A stretch of 64,000 bases of DNA from VKMB-3413 sp041027365. Lineage in GTDB: Bacteria; Pseudomonadota; Alphaproteobacteria; Rhizobiales; Rhizobiaceae. This document shows, piece after piece, positions 1-8,455 of the stretch. The notes beneath the pieces were generated by a model. The model did not search any database, had not been told where the DNA came from, and saw only the letters and a program-made list of their open reading frames with translations. Positions within the stretch are counted from its first letter, which is position 1, and each line of letters begins with the position of its first letter. Where the stretch lies: contig NZ_JBFTEH010000008.1 of NCBI RefSeq assembly GCF_041027365.1, positions 62,001 through 126,000 on the forward strand, given 5' to 3'. Both the position numbers and the translations under genes were made by a program.

Positions 1-969
1 GTTGGCGGCGCCGCGCATCACCTTCTGGTCGATCGCCTTCAGGTCGATCGCATGCGCCATCGCCGCCCGGACGTCCTTGTTCTTGAGCGGGTTCTTGCCC
101 TTGACGCTTGAATAGAGCAGCTGGTCGCGGAACTGGTCCATGCCGAGGAAAACCGTCCGCGCGTCGGGGCCGTGCAGCGGCTTGACGCCCTGGGCGCTCT
201 CGAGCCGCGGCCAGTCCTGCACCGGCACCGGGAAGACGAGGTCGAGATTGCCCGAGATCAGCGCCGCGGTGCGGGTCGCATCCTCGCTGATCGGGGTGAA
301 GACGACCTCGTCGACATTCGTCGGAATGTCCTTGTTCCAGTAGCCGTCATAGCGCTTGAAGGTGGTCTTCACGTCCGGCTGGCGCGAGGTGACGACGAAG
401 GGGCCGGTGCCGTTCTCGTGGGTCGAGGCGTAGGTCGTGCTTGAATTGGCGTCCTTCGGGCTGGTCGCCTCGGTGGTGTTGTTCGCTTCCGCCCACTTCT
501 TGTCCATGATGTAGAAGAACGGCAGTTCGCGCGGCAGGATCGGGTTCGGCGACGGGGTGGTCACGAGGATCGTGTAGTCGTCGATCTTCTTGATGTCGGT
601 CATCTCCCCGCCGACGCCCTTGACGTCGGAGCCGGGGGTCAGCGAGCGCTTCCAGGTGAAGATGACGTCGTCTGCGGTGAACTTGTCGCCGTTGTGGAAG
701 GTCACACCCTTGCGCAGGTGGAACTTCCAGTGCGTCGGATCGGTGTTTTCCCAGGAGGTGGCGAGTGCCGGCTCGAGCTTCAGATTCGTGTCGTAATGGG
801 TCAGCGCCTCGTAGACATTGCCGAGGAAGCCGAGGGTGAAGGTCTCCTGAAGACCCTGCGGGTCGAGCGACTGGACGTCGCCCTGATAGGCCCATTTGAA
901 CGTCTTCGCCTCGGCATGCCCCGCGCCGAGCGCGAGCGCCAGGACGCCCGCCGTGATCCAATGCTTCAT
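1..969 (-). CDS. Peptide ABC transporter substrate-binding protein (SBP family 5), C-terminus beyond window
   Basis: Periplasmic solute-binding protein of the DppA/OppA family, which delivers peptides or similar ligands to an ABC importer. The reading frame is open for 323 codons from an ATG at 969 to the window edge, so the C-terminal part is missing. It starts with MKHW and a hydrophobic Ala/Leu-rich signal peptide cut near GHAEA, followed by WAYQGDVQSLDPQ, typical of the start of the mature domain. Further on, WKFHLRKGVTFHNGDKFTADD is close to the family signature (about residues 81-101). It lies 42 bases downstream of an M20 amidohydrolase on the same strand, so it is probably the third gene of a peptide or amide utilisation operon whose permease genes would lie to the left. 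The family assignment is secure; the ligand is unknown. Confidence 0.93.
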   Translation of the reverse strand, partial: MKHWITAGVLALALGAGHAEAKTFKWAYQGDVQSLDPQGLQETFTLGFLGNVYEALTHYDTNLKLEPALATSWENTDPTHWKFHLRKGVTFHNGDKFTADDVIFTWKRSLTPGSDVKGVGGEMTDIKKIDDYTILVTTPSPNPILPRELPFFYIMDKKWAEANNTTEATSPKDANSSTTYASTHENGTGPFVVTSRQPDVKTTFKRYDGYWNKDIPTNVDEVVFTPISEDATRTAALISGNLDLVFPVPVQDWPRLESAQGVKPLHGPDARTVFLGMDQFRDQLLYSSVKGKNPLKNKDVRAAMAHAIDLKAIDQKVMRGAAN

Positions 970-1011
970 GAACGCCTCTCCTGTTCTGACTGATTGCTTT
1001 GCCGTCGTCCG

Positions 1012-2184
1012 TCAGCCGGCGAGCGGCATGGCCGTCTCCACCAGCTTGGCCCAGTAGGAGCAGCCGTGCGGGATGGCCTCGTCGTTGAAGTCGAAGCCGG
1101 GATGGTGCACCGGCGCGGTGTCGCCATTGCCGACGAAGATGAAGGCGCCGGGGCGTGACTCCAGCATGAAGGCGAAGTCCTCGCCGCCCATCACCGGCGG
1201 CGCGTCCACGTCGACGCGGGCATCGCCGGCGACCTGCCGGGCGACGCTGGCGGCGAATTCTGTGCGGGCGGGGTCGTTGACGACGACCGGATATTTCCGC
1301 CGGTAGTCGAGCACCGCCTTGCCGCCGAGCGCCCGCGCCGTCAGCTCGACGACCTCGGCCATGCGTGCCTCAACGAGATCGCGGATCTCGGGCTTCAGGG
1401 TGCGCACCGTGCCGCGCAGCACCGCCGTCGGCGGGATGACGTTGAAGGCCTCGCCGGCATGCAGTTGGGTCACCGAAACCACCGCCGACTGCACCGGATC
1501 GACGTTGCGCGACACGACGGTCTGCAGCGACAGCATGATCTGCGCCGCGATCAGCGTGGAATCGACGCACTGGTGCGGGTAGGCGGCGTGGCCGCCGGTG
1601 CCCTCGACGGTGATCTCGAACTCGTCGGCGGATGCCATGATCGAGCCGGGGCGCGTCAGGAACTGGCCGACCGGCAGGCCCGGACGGTTGTGCATGCCGT
1701 AGACTTCCTGGATGCCGAAGCGATCCATCATGCCGTCCTCGACCATCTCGCGGCCGCCGCCGCCGCCTTCCTCCGCCGGCTGGAAGATCAGCGCCACGGC
1801 ACCGTCGAAGTTGCGCGTCTCGGCGAGATACTGGGCGGCGCCGAGAAGCATCGCCGTATGGCCGTCATGGCCGCAGGCATGCATCTTGCCGGGCGTCTGC
1901 GAGGCGTGCGGCACGCCCGTCGCCTCGAGGATCGGCAGCGCGTCCATGTCGGCCCGAAGGCCGATGACGCGGCCGGAGCCCGTGTCGCGGCCCTTGATGA
2001 TGCCGACGACGCCGGTGCGCCCGATGCCGGTGACCACCTCGTCGACGCCGAATGCCTTGAGCTTGTCCGCCACGATCCCGGCGGTGCGCTCCACGTCGAA
2101 CATCAGTTCGGGATGAGCGTGGATGTCGCGGCGCCACTCTGTGATCTCGGGATGCAGAGCGGCGAATCGATTGATGGTCGGCAC
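1012..2184 (-). CDS. M20 family amidohydrolase (hippurate hydrolase / N-acyl amino acid amidohydrolase type)
   Basis: Cytoplasmic zinc or manganese peptidase-like amidohydrolase of 390 residues, the usual length for the HipO/aminoacylase subfamily. Metal-ligand motifs are visible: ADMDALPI, HACGHDGHTAML and FQPAEEGGGGG with the catalytic Glu pair, then a dimerisation domain, and MGGEDFAFML near the C-terminus. The start is a GTG at 2184 with AGGA seven bases upstream. It sits between an ArgE-like deacetylase (31 bases upstream) and a peptide-binding protein on the same strand. The context suggests hydrolysis of imported N-acylated amino acids or peptides; the actual substrate cannot be read from sequence. 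Confidence 0.92.
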   Translation of the reverse strand: MPTINRFAALHPEITEWRRDIHAHPELMFDVERTAGIVADKLKAFGVDEVVTGIGRTGVVGIIKGRDTGSGRVIGLRADMDALPILEATGVPHASQTPGKMHACGHDGHTAMLLGAAQYLAETRNFDGAVALIFQPAEEGGGGGREMVEDGMMDRFGIQEVYGMHNRPGLPVGQFLTRPGSIMASADEFEITVEGTGGHAAYPHQCVDSTLIAAQIMLSLQTVVSRNVDPVQSAVVSVTQLHAGEAFNVIPPTAVLRGTVRTLKPEIRDLVEARMAEVVELTARALGGKAVLDYRRKYPVVVNDPARTEFAASVARQVAGDARVDVDAPPVMGGEDFAFMLESRPGAFIFVGNGDTAPVHHPGFDFNDEAIPHGCSYWAKLVETAMPLAG

Positions 2185-2215
2185 GTCAGGTCCTTCTTCT
2201 TCTTGGCTTTCGCCC

Positions 2216-3382
2216 TCAGGCGGTCAGGCGCTCGATCAGGCGTCGCTGGAAGGCTTCGCCTGCCGCGAGCTGCTGGCGCGTGATGAACTCGTCGGGCGCG
2301 TGGCCCTGCTCCATGTCGCCCGGCCCGCAGACGACGGTGGAGAAGTCCTCGTCCTGGAACTGCCCCGCCTCGGTGCCGTAGGCGACGACATGCTCGGCAT
2401 TGTCGCCGGTCAGCGCGCGGGCCAGCGCCTCGGCGCCGCCGTCGGCCTCGCGCCGGCAGGCCGGCGTGTCGGAGCGGCGCACGATGTCGATGCCGCTCGC
2501 CGGATCGATCCGCTGCATCCCGGCCTCCAGCGTCGCCGCGAAGGCCTGGAACTCCTCGAGATAATCGCCGGAGCGCTCGGTCGGCAGCGTGCGCACGTCG
2601 ACCGTGAACCAGCAGTCCTTGGCGGTGATGTTGTGCGCCGTTCCGCCCTCGATCTTGCCGGAGTGCAGCGTGGTGTAGGGCGGCACGAACAGGCTGTCGC
2701 CGGCGCTCGCCTCGGCAGAGACGCGATTCTTCTCCATGCGCTCGGAAAGCCAGGTGATCAGCCGCGCCGCGACCATCACCGCCGAGACGCCCCCGTGGAC
2801 GACGCTCGAATGCACCGGCTTGCCGCGCACATGCACATTGAGGCCCATGACGCCCTTGTGGCCGGTGACGACCTGCATCTTCGTCGGCTCGCCGACGATC
2901 ACCGCCTGCGGCGGCGCGATCTTACCGCGCATCTCGCGGATCATGAAGGGCGCGCCGAGGCAGCCGACTTCCTCGTCATAGGAGAGCGCGAGATGGATCG
3001 GGCGTTTCAGCCCGGCTGCCGCCATGTCCGGCGCCAGCGCCAGGGCGATCGCGACGAAGCTCTTCATGTCGGTGGTGCCGCGGCCGTAGAGCTTGTCGCC
3101 GCGCGCCGTCAGCGCGAAGGGATCGCTGGACCAGGCCTGGCCCTCGGTCGGTACCACGTCGGTGTGGCCGGAGAGAACGACCCCGCCCGGCGCGTCCGGG
3201 CCGACGGTCGCCCAGAGATTCGACTTGGTGCCGTCCTCGTTCGGGACCCGGTGCGACGCGATGCCATGCGAGGCGAGATAGTCGGCGGCGAAATCGATGA
3301 GGGGCAGGTTGCTCCGGCTCGAGACCGTCGGAAATGCGACGAGTTTTGCCAGCATCTCTTCGGGCGAAAAATGTTGACCCAA
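2216..3382 (-). CDS. argE: Acetylornithine deacetylase (ArgE-like, M20 family)
   Basis: Zinc-dependent deacylase that removes the acetyl group from N2-acetylornithine, or acts on a related N-acyl substrate. Motifs are LSGHTDVVPTEGQ, GRGTTDMKSF and YDEEVGCLGAP, in the order expected for ArgE. I chose a TTG start at 3382 (388 residues) because GGGGAG lies six bases upstream and homologues begin close to the following SPEEMLAKLVAFPTVSS. An in-frame ATG at 3421 would add 13 residues that do not look like the family. It is the first gene of the cluster with an M20 amidohydrolase and a peptide-binding protein, so a catabolic deacylase role is as likely as arginine synthesis. Succinyl-diaminopimelate desuccinylase is a less likely alternative. 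Confidence 0.88.
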   Translation of the reverse strand: MGQHFSPEEMLAKLVAFPTVSSRSNLPLIDFAADYLASHGIASHRVPNEDGTKSNLWATVGPDAPGGVVLSGHTDVVPTEGQAWSSDPFALTARGDKLYGRGTTDMKSFVAIALALAPDMAAAGLKRPIHLALSYDEEVGCLGAPFMIREMRGKIAPPQAVIVGEPTKMQVVTGHKGVMGLNVHVRGKPVHSSVVHGGVSAVMVAARLITWLSERMEKNRVSAEASAGDSLFVPPYTTLHSGKIEGGTAHNITAKDCWFTVDVRTLPTERSGDYLEEFQAFAATLEAGMQRIDPASGIDIVRRSDTPACRREADGGAEALARALTGDNAEHVVAYGTEAGQFQDEDFSTVVCGPGDMEQGHAPDEFITRQQLAAGEAFQRRLIERLTA

Positions 3383-3591
3383 TGCGGTCTCCCCGTGATT
3401 GAGGCCGCAGACTTCCGCCAAAATGCCTAGGAGTCAACCACGGCTGAATGTCAGGCAATGTGATGAATCACTGTGCAGGTGCAGCATTTGACAAGGCCCG
3501 GTTTTGGTCCCTGCGAGCTTTAGTTGAGACGGCCGACGTCCCCCCGTGGCGCCGTCTGGAGCCGAGCTCCCGCAATCGCCGCGCGGCCGCG

Positions 3592-3681
3592 CCGGATCCC
3601 TGGGCTGAGGGCGGCATCGCGGCTTGTCGGCGAGGATCCGAGGATGATCCGGCCGCCGGGTCGGGACCGGATCCAGGGATG
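3592..3681. repeat. Degenerate GGATCC-rich repeat in a non-coding gap
   Basis: The gap from 3383 to 3804 has no convincing gene. Within it CCGGATCCCTGGG (from 3592) recurs as CCGGATCCAGGGATG (from 3667), with GGATCCG and GATCCGG between them. The dyads could form a branched hairpin. This resembles a decayed copy of a dispersed intergenic palindrome, but only one copy is visible here, so its status as a repeat family is unproven. Several short open frames cross it without ribosome-binding sites or recognisable products. Confidence 0.3.
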
Positions 3682-3804
3682 CCCCCGGCATGGGATTAAA
3701 GGCAGCAGGCCACCGGCGCCGGGGAAGAGCCGCGGGAGGGGGCAAGGGCAGTGGCTTCGAGGTGGCTGTCTGCGGCCCGATAGCCCGAACGACGCTCGGG
3801 ACTG

Positions 3805-4413
3805 CTAGCGGAAGAACCGCTGGATCGATTCGTCCGCCTGCACCGCTGCGAACTCCAGCGCGAAGCCTTCCTCCAGATGCCGCACCACGCGGCCCTGCAT
3901 GGTGCCGAGCGTCACCCTGGCGCCGATTGCCGGGCGAACGGTGGACTGGACCGCGGCGCCGGACAGCGACAGGTCGATGATCTGCACCTGATAGCGGCGC
4001 CCGTCTTCGAGAATGATGTCCGAGAACGGGTCGGCGGGCATGTGGCGCTCGTGCCGGCGGTCTTCCGGCAGGTCCAGTTCGCCGCGATTGGCGAGCCAGG
4101 TCAGCCGCGCGGCGAGCTTCTCGCGCCTGCGTTCGGTGCCGATGAGTTCGGCCGCGAAGCCACCCTTGAAGATGCGCGTCACGGGCCCTTCGACGCGGCC
4201 GACGTGGTCGATGTAGAAGATGATTCGCTCGCCCGGGTTCGGCACGACCGGCGTCGCGATTGCGATGCCGCCCGGCGACATGTTCTCGACGCGGCAGGGA
4301 TATTCCGTCCTGTCCTCGCGCATGAATCGGCCCAGCAGATCGACAGTCACACGGTTGAACCGCCGTCTTTCGACAAAATCCGTCCGCGGAGTGTGGGCCG
4401 TCATCAATTGCAT
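3805..4413 (-). CDS. Tandem PilZ-domain protein (cyclic di-GMP binding)
   Basis: About 202 residues with two PilZ domains. The first has the RxxxR motif as RRRFNR with NMSPGG downstream; the second has RRHER with DLSLSG downstream. Both RxxxR and (D/N)xSxxG elements needed for c-di-GMP binding are therefore present in both copies. No other domain or membrane segment is visible. The start at 4413 (MQLMTAH) places the first PilZ arginines near the N-terminus as in homologues; an in-frame start at 4515 would add 34 residues of unlikely composition. It is monocistronic, and the divergent region upstream contains a candidate small RNA. The partner process (motility, polysaccharide or other) cannot be inferred. 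Confidence 0.85.
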   Translation of the reverse strand: MQLMTAHTPRTDFVERRRFNRVTVDLLGRFMREDRTEYPCRVENMSPGGIAIATPVVPNPGERIIFYIDHVGRVEGPVTRIFKGGFAAELIGTERRREKLAARLTWLANRGELDLPEDRRHERHMPADPFSDIILEDGRRYQVQIIDLSLSGAAVQSTVRPAIGARVTLGTMQGRVVRHLEEGFALEFAAVQADESIQRFFR

Positions 4414-4597
4414 CGTCGGTGAACCATCTTCTGGCGGTGCGAACGCTGGGGAAGCCCCGGCAACGAAACTTATCTCGCAAGGGTTAACCATCGGTGGAGG
4501 TCCGGTTCGGACCAAAGCGGCCCGCGGGACGAAGGCAGCGTTAACTCTGGTCGCCGATCGGCTTTGAAGCCCGTGCCGTTTCGCGGTAACGCGATGT

Positions 4598-4710
4598 CAG
4601 GACATTCCTGTCCCGTTCGACAGCACGATCGAGGATATCGCTCCGGATCCGTCCGTGAGCCGATCCGAATAACCTGGCCGCCTTACCCGATCGGGGAAGG
4701 CGGCCTTTTT
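4598..4710 (+). ncRNA. Candidate small RNA ending in a strong intrinsic terminator
   Basis: A rho-independent terminator at 4676-4710 lies upstream of the rhomboid gene on the plus strand, while the gene to the left is on the minus strand. Some plus-strand transcript must therefore end here. About 110 bases upstream there is TTGAAG (4564), a 17-base spacer and TAACGC (4587), a plausible sigma-70-type promoter. The interval holds two further hairpins, CAGGA-CAT-TCCTG and CGGATC (4644) with GATCCG (4662). No coding frame with a ribosome-binding site is evident. It could alternatively be an attenuated leader of the rhomboid gene. I do not recognise an Rfam family. Confidence 0.35.
4676..4710 (+). 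terminator. Rho-independent terminator
   Basis: Perfect nine-base stem, GGCCGCCTT (4676) paired with AAGGCGGCC (4697), with a 12-base loop and followed by TTTTT. It lies 91 bases upstream of the rhomboid start and after no visible plus-strand gene. Confidence 0.85.
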
Positions 4711-4800
4711 CGTTGCAGCCGGTTCCGCTAGGCGGGAGGAAACCCATCTTCAGCCGGGGCGGTGACCGCCGCCGCCGGCAAACGACCAGGAGAGATCTGC

Positions 4801-5562
4801 GTGGAGGACGGCATCGATCAGCAGTGGCCGGAGGAGGCTGAACGGCCACGGCGACCGGTGCGGCATCCTCCCGCGTTCAACGTGCCCGGCGTCATCCTGG
4901 CGCTGGTGGTCGCGTTTGCGGCGGTGCATGCCCTCCGCACCCTCCTGCTCGGAGACGTCGCGAACACGCGCGTGCTGGTCGACTTCGCCTTCATCCCCGG
5001 CTGCTACGGGTCGCTCGACGCGGTCTGCCGGTTTCGCGCGGCGGGCGCGGGGATCTGGACGCCGCTCACCTATGCCTTCCTGCATGGAAGCTGGACGCAT
5101 TTCGGCGTCAATGCAATCTGGCTGCTCGCCTTCGGAACGCCGGTCGCCAGGCGCTTCGGTCCGCCGCGGTTCCTCTTGTTCTCGGCGCTCGGAGCCGTTG
5201 CCGGCGCCGCGGTCTTCTACTTCATGAATCCGGCGCTCGTCGCACCCATGATCGGCGCTTCAGGCATCGTCTCGGCGCTGATGGGCGGTGCCTGCCGGTT
5301 CGCCTTCAGCGGCCCCGCCGGCGGCCTGATGCCGATGAACCCGCGCCAGCCCCGTGCCTCGGTCCGCGAGGCGCTGACCAACCGGACGGTGCTGATCTTC
5401 ATCATCGTGTTCTTCGCGAGCAATCTCGCGCTGATCGGAAGCCTCGGCGGCCTGGTCGCCGGCGGCAGCGACGTCGCATGGCAGGCGCATCTCGGCGGCT
5501 TCGCCTTCGGCTTCTTCGGCTTTCCGCTGTTCGACCCGGTGACACTGCGCCAGGAGCGATAG
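4801..5562 (+). CDS. Rhomboid family intramembrane serine protease
   Basis: Polytopic inner-membrane serine protease that cleaves transmembrane substrates. Several hydrophobic segments are visible, beginning at NVPGVILALVVAF. The catalytic Ser is in IGASGIVSALMG and the catalytic His in WQAHLGGFAFGFF near the C-terminus; GVNAIWLLAFG supplies the conserved Asn-containing segment. The start chosen is GTG at 4801 because AGGAGAG lies six bases upstream; an earlier in-frame GTG at 4762 has a poorer site. The protein is then 253 residues. It appears monocistronic. The substrate is unknown. Confidence 0.9.
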   Translation: MEDGIDQQWPEEAERPRRPVRHPPAFNVPGVILALVVAFAAVHALRTLLLGDVANTRVLVDFAFIPGCYGSLDAVCRFRAAGAGIWTPLTYAFLHGSWTHFGVNAIWLLAFGTPVARRFGPPRFLLFSALGAVAGAAVFYFMNPALVAPMIGASGIVSALMGGACRFAFSGPAGGLMPMNPRQPRASVREALTNRTVLIFIIVFFASNLALIGSLGGLVAGGSDVAWQAHLGGFAFGFFGFPLFDPVTLRQER

Positions 5563-5792
5563 CGGAGCCCGGACCGTGCCCTGCCGGGAGGCTACGACCC
5601 GTGGGGACGGAGCAGGTCACGGGCGTGCGGCGGCCGTGCATTCGTGAGCGGAGCTTGATCGCGTCGGCCGCGCGGGTCACGTGGTCGGCGACGCTAAAGG
5701 CCGCTGCGGGCTTCAGGTTTCGCCCGGCGGCCTCTTGTGCTCGTCATCGTCCTGACACACCATCCCCTTCGGCATGAATGGGAGGTGCGATC

Positions 5793-6224
5793 ATGTCAGT
5801 CGGGAAAATCTTGGGAAGCAAGGGACGCGATGTCGTGACGCTGCGGCCGGGCGTGACCGTGGAGGAAGCGGCCAAGGTGATGGCGCAGCACAAGATCGGC
5901 GCCATCGTCCTTCTCGCCGACGACGACCGCGTCGCCGGCATCGTATCGGAGCGCGATATCGTTCGCGGGCTTGCCAAAGCCGGGGCGCAGAGCCTCACTC
6001 AGCCCGTCAAGGATGTCATGACCATGCAGGTGACGACCTGCACGGTCAGGACGACCGTCCACGAGGCCATGGAAATCATGACCAACGGACGGTTCCGGCA
6101 TCTTCCCGTCTGCGAAGACGGCAAGCTGATCGGCATCGTTTCGATCGGCGACGTGGTGAAGCAGCGCATCGAGGATGCCGAGCGGGAGGCGCGCGAGATC
6201 CGCGAGTACATCACCGCGGGATAG
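5793..6224 (+). CDS. CBS-domain protein (tandem CBS pair)
   Basis: A 143-residue stand-alone Bateman module made of two CBS domains, VVTLRPGVTVEEAAKVMAQH and TMQVTTCTVRTTVHEAMEIM, each followed by the expected IVS(E/I)xD helix start (GIVSERDIVRG and GIVSIGDVVKQ). Such proteins bind adenine nucleotides or similar ligands and often act as regulators. The ATG at 5793 is preferred over one at 5778 because GGGAGGT lies six bases upstream of it. The C-terminus carries a charged helix (EDAEREAREIREY). It is a single-gene unit convergent with a patatin gene; its target is unknown. Confidence 0.9.
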   Translation: MSVGKILGSKGRDVVTLRPGVTVEEAAKVMAQHKIGAIVLLADDDRVAGIVSERDIVRGLAKAGAQSLTQPVKDVMTMQVTTCTVRTTVHEAMEIMTNGRFRHLPVCEDGKLIGIVSIGDVVKQRIEDAEREAREIREYITAG

Positions 6225-6345
6225 GCGCTTCCCGAAAACGCGTGGCCGACGGCGACAGGGTCACCGGACAGAGGCTCGTGCCGCGAGCCCGGCGCCATCC
6301 CGGCCCCGGCGCTATCCCGGCGCGGGGCAGCGCCAATCGAAGTGT

Positions 6346-7344
6346 TCAGCCGGTGACGAGGCTGCGATGGCTGTCGGCCATGCGCCGGATCTCGGAAATC
6401 CGGCTCATCGTTGTGTCGTAGCCGATCGCGATGGCTTCTTCGGCGCGGAAGAACTCCCACAGGCCGATGTCGCGCACGCGCGGCTGCAGCGACAGGTCGG
6501 GCGGGTCGCCGGCGAGACGCGAGCGCGAGATGCGGTCCTGGATGATGTTGAACGCATCGACCATGGAGCGGGTCAGGCCGAGCTTCTCGCGCCGCTTCGC
6601 CGCCGCGTCCGCGCGCGGCATGATCGCCGGGGCGCCGAGGCCGATCCGATCGGCATTGGTTGCCGAATCTTCTTCCGCCGTCATGCGAAGGACGGCCGCG
6701 CGGCCGAACAGGTCGTAGTGGAGGTTCACCGCCATGACCATCTGCTGCTCGAACACGCGGCAGACATTCACCGGCACCGGATTGACCAACGCGCCGTCCA
6801 TCAGCCGGCGCCCGCCGCAGGAGACCGGCTCGAACACGCCGGGGAGGGCGTAGGACGCCCGCATGGCCAGCACCAGCGAACCGGAATCGAGCCACACTTC
6901 GTGACCGGTCTGGGCATCCGACGCGACGCAGATCAACGGCCGGTCGAGGTCCTCGATCCTGACGCCTTCGAGCCGTTCGGACAGCCGCTTGGAGAGCCGG
7001 AGGCCACCGATCAGCCCGCCGCCGCCGAAACGGAAGTCCAGGAAGCGGATGAGACCGCGGCGGGTCAGCGAGAGGGCGAAGGCTTCGAGTTCGTCCAGCT
7101 TGCCGGCGAGATAGCAGCCGCCGACGAGGGCGCCGACCGAAGTTCCGGCGATCATCGAGATTTCGATGCCGCTTTCGTCCAAGGCCTTGAGAACGCCGAT
7201 ATGGGCCCAGCCGCGCGCGGCGCCGCCGCCGAGCGCCAAAGCGATGCCGGGTCGCGCCGGAGGCTTGACGCCGGGCTCTTCCGGAGCGGATTCGGGCCGG
7301 CTGATGGACGGCTCTTCGCGCCATCCGAATACACGGTCGAGCAT
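6346..7344 (-). CDS. Patatin-like phospholipase family protein (RssA/YchK type)
   Basis: Predicted Ser-Asp dyad lipid acyl hydrolase of 332 residues. The oxyanion motif GGGAARGWAHIGVL, nucleophile motif GTSVGA and catalytic DGALVNPVP occur in the expected order and spacing. The frame is open further upstream into hisI, but MLDRVFGW at 7344 is the sensible start because the extension overlaps hisI without similarity to the family. It lies 65 bases downstream of hisI on the same strand and may be cotranscribed with folE-hisI. No membrane segment or signal peptide is visible. The physiological lipid substrate is unknown. Confidence 0.9.
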   Translation of the reverse strand: MLDRVFGWREEPSISRPESAPEEPGVKPPARPGIALALGGGAARGWAHIGVLKALDESGIEISMIAGTSVGALVGGCYLAGKLDELEAFALSLTRRGLIRFLDFRFGGGGLIGGLRLSKRLSERLEGVRIEDLDRPLICVASDAQTGHEVWLDSGSLVLAMRASYALPGVFEPVSCGGRRLMDGALVNPVPVNVCRVFEQQMVMAVNLHYDLFGRAAVLRMTAEEDSATNADRIGLGAPAIMPRADAAAKRREKLGLTRSMVDAFNIIQDRISRSRLAGDPPDLSLQPRVRDIGLWEFFRAEEAIAIGYDTTMSRISEIRRMADSHRSLVTG

Positions 7345-7409
7345 CTTGCGTCGTCCCGGCTGCGTCTCGTTCGGACTCACCAGATTGCGCTCGGATCCTC
7401 TCGGCATCG

Positions 7410-7835
7410 TTAAGACCGCGGCTGCGCGGCGGACACGAATTCGAGAGCGCGGCCATCCGCGGCGAGGGCACGAAAGAAGCAGGTCGAACGGCCGGTGTGG
7501 CAGGTCTGGGTGGGGTCGGCGACGTCGACGCGCAGCCAGACGGCGTCCTGGTCGCAATCGACCCGGATCTCGCGCACCGTCTGCAGCCCGCCCGAGGTCT
7601 CGCCCTTCTTCCACAGCGTACCGCGAGAGCGCGACCAGTAATGGGCGATGCCGGTGTCGATCGTGCGCCGCAGCGCTTCGTCGTTCATGTGCGCGACCAT
7701 GAGCACGTCGCCGGAGGCAAAATCCGTCACCACCGCGGTCACCAGACCGGCGGCGTCGAAGCGCGGCCGAAGCTCGCGGCCTTCCTCCTGGACCTTCTTG
7801 TCGGACGACGATGCCGGGAACGGCTGGTCCGTCAC
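7410..7835 (-). CDS. hisI: Phosphoribosyl-AMP cyclohydrolase
   Basis: Third step of histidine biosynthesis: opens the adenine ring of phosphoribosyl-AMP. The protein is 141 residues, the stand-alone single-domain form. Family motifs are VAHMNDEAL, YWSRSRGTLWKKGETSG and the metal-binding DCDQDAVW and TCHTGRSTCFF. The start is a GTG at 7835 that overlaps the folE stop codon by four bases (GTGA), which indicates translational coupling. The HisE pyrophosphohydrolase domain is not fused. Confidence 0.95.
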   Translation of the reverse strand: MTDQPFPASSSDKKVQEEGRELRPRFDAAGLVTAVVTDFASGDVLMVAHMNDEALRRTIDTGIAHYWSRSRGTLWKKGETSGGLQTVREIRVDCDQDAVWLRVDVADPTQTCHTGRSTCFFRALAADGRALEFVSAAQPRS

Positions 7836-8455
7836 GCCTTGTACCCCGACAGCGACAGGAAGCGGTCCTTCAGCCCGGCGTCTTCGGCAAAGACGCCCTG
7901 GAAGGAGGTGGTGATCGTGGTCGAGCCCTTGGTGCGGATGCCGCGCATCGACATGCACATGTGCTCGGCCTCGAGCAGGACGGCGACGCCGCGCGGCTTC
8001 AGCAGGCTGGCGAGGGCGGCGGCGATCTGCGCGGTCATCGATTCCTGCGTCTGCAGGCGGCGGCCGTAGATGTCCACCAGCCGGGCGATCTTCGACAGGC
8101 CGAGCACCCGGTTGTCCGGCATGTAGGCGATGTGCGCCTTGCCGATGATCGGCACCATGTGGTGCTCGCAGTGCGAATGGAAGTCGATGTCCTTCACGAG
8201 GACCATGTCGTCGTAGCCGGAGACGTCGGCGAACGTCCGGCCGAGGACGTCGCCCGGCTGCAGCTTGTAGCCGCCGAAGAGCTCTTCATAGGCCTTGACG
8301 ACCCGGGCCGGCGTCTCACGCAGACCCTCGCGGCCCGGATCTTCGCCGATCCAGCGCAGCAGCGTCTCGACGGCCGCCTCGGCCTCGGCGCGGCTCGGCC
8401 GCGAAGCCTGCCGGTCTTCGGCGAAATCGGGGAATTTCTTCACGACGGCGTCCAT
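7832..8455 (-). CDS. folE: GTP cyclohydrolase I
   Basis: Converts GTP to dihydroneopterin triphosphate, the first step of folate (and possibly queuosine) synthesis. It has 207 residues, the usual size. Zinc ligand and active-site motif CEHHMVPIIGKAHIAYMP is present, followed by KIARLVDIYGRRLQTQE and EAEHMCMSMRG with the second Cys. The ATG at 8455 has GGAAAG seven bases upstream; longer in-frame starts are not needed. The gene is the first of the folE-hisI pair, which overlap by four bases. It is the zinc-type FolE1, not FolE2. Confidence 0.96.
   Translation of the reverse strand: MDAVVKKFPDFAEDRQASRPSRAEAEAAVETLLRWIGEDPGREGLRETPARVVKAYEELFGGYKLQPGDVLGRTFADVSGYDDMVLVKDIDFHSHCEHHMVPIIGKAHIAYMPDNRVLGLSKIARLVDIYGRRLQTQESMTAQIAAALASLLKPRGVAVLLEAEHMCMSMRGIRTKGSTTITTSFQGVFAEDAGLKDRFLSLSGYKA

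Noticed and set aside
3448..3808. Two short overlapping plus-strand frames upstream of the PilZ gene terminus
   Set aside because: Arg/Pro-rich, no ribosome-binding site, overlap each other, and sit in a repeat-like gap.
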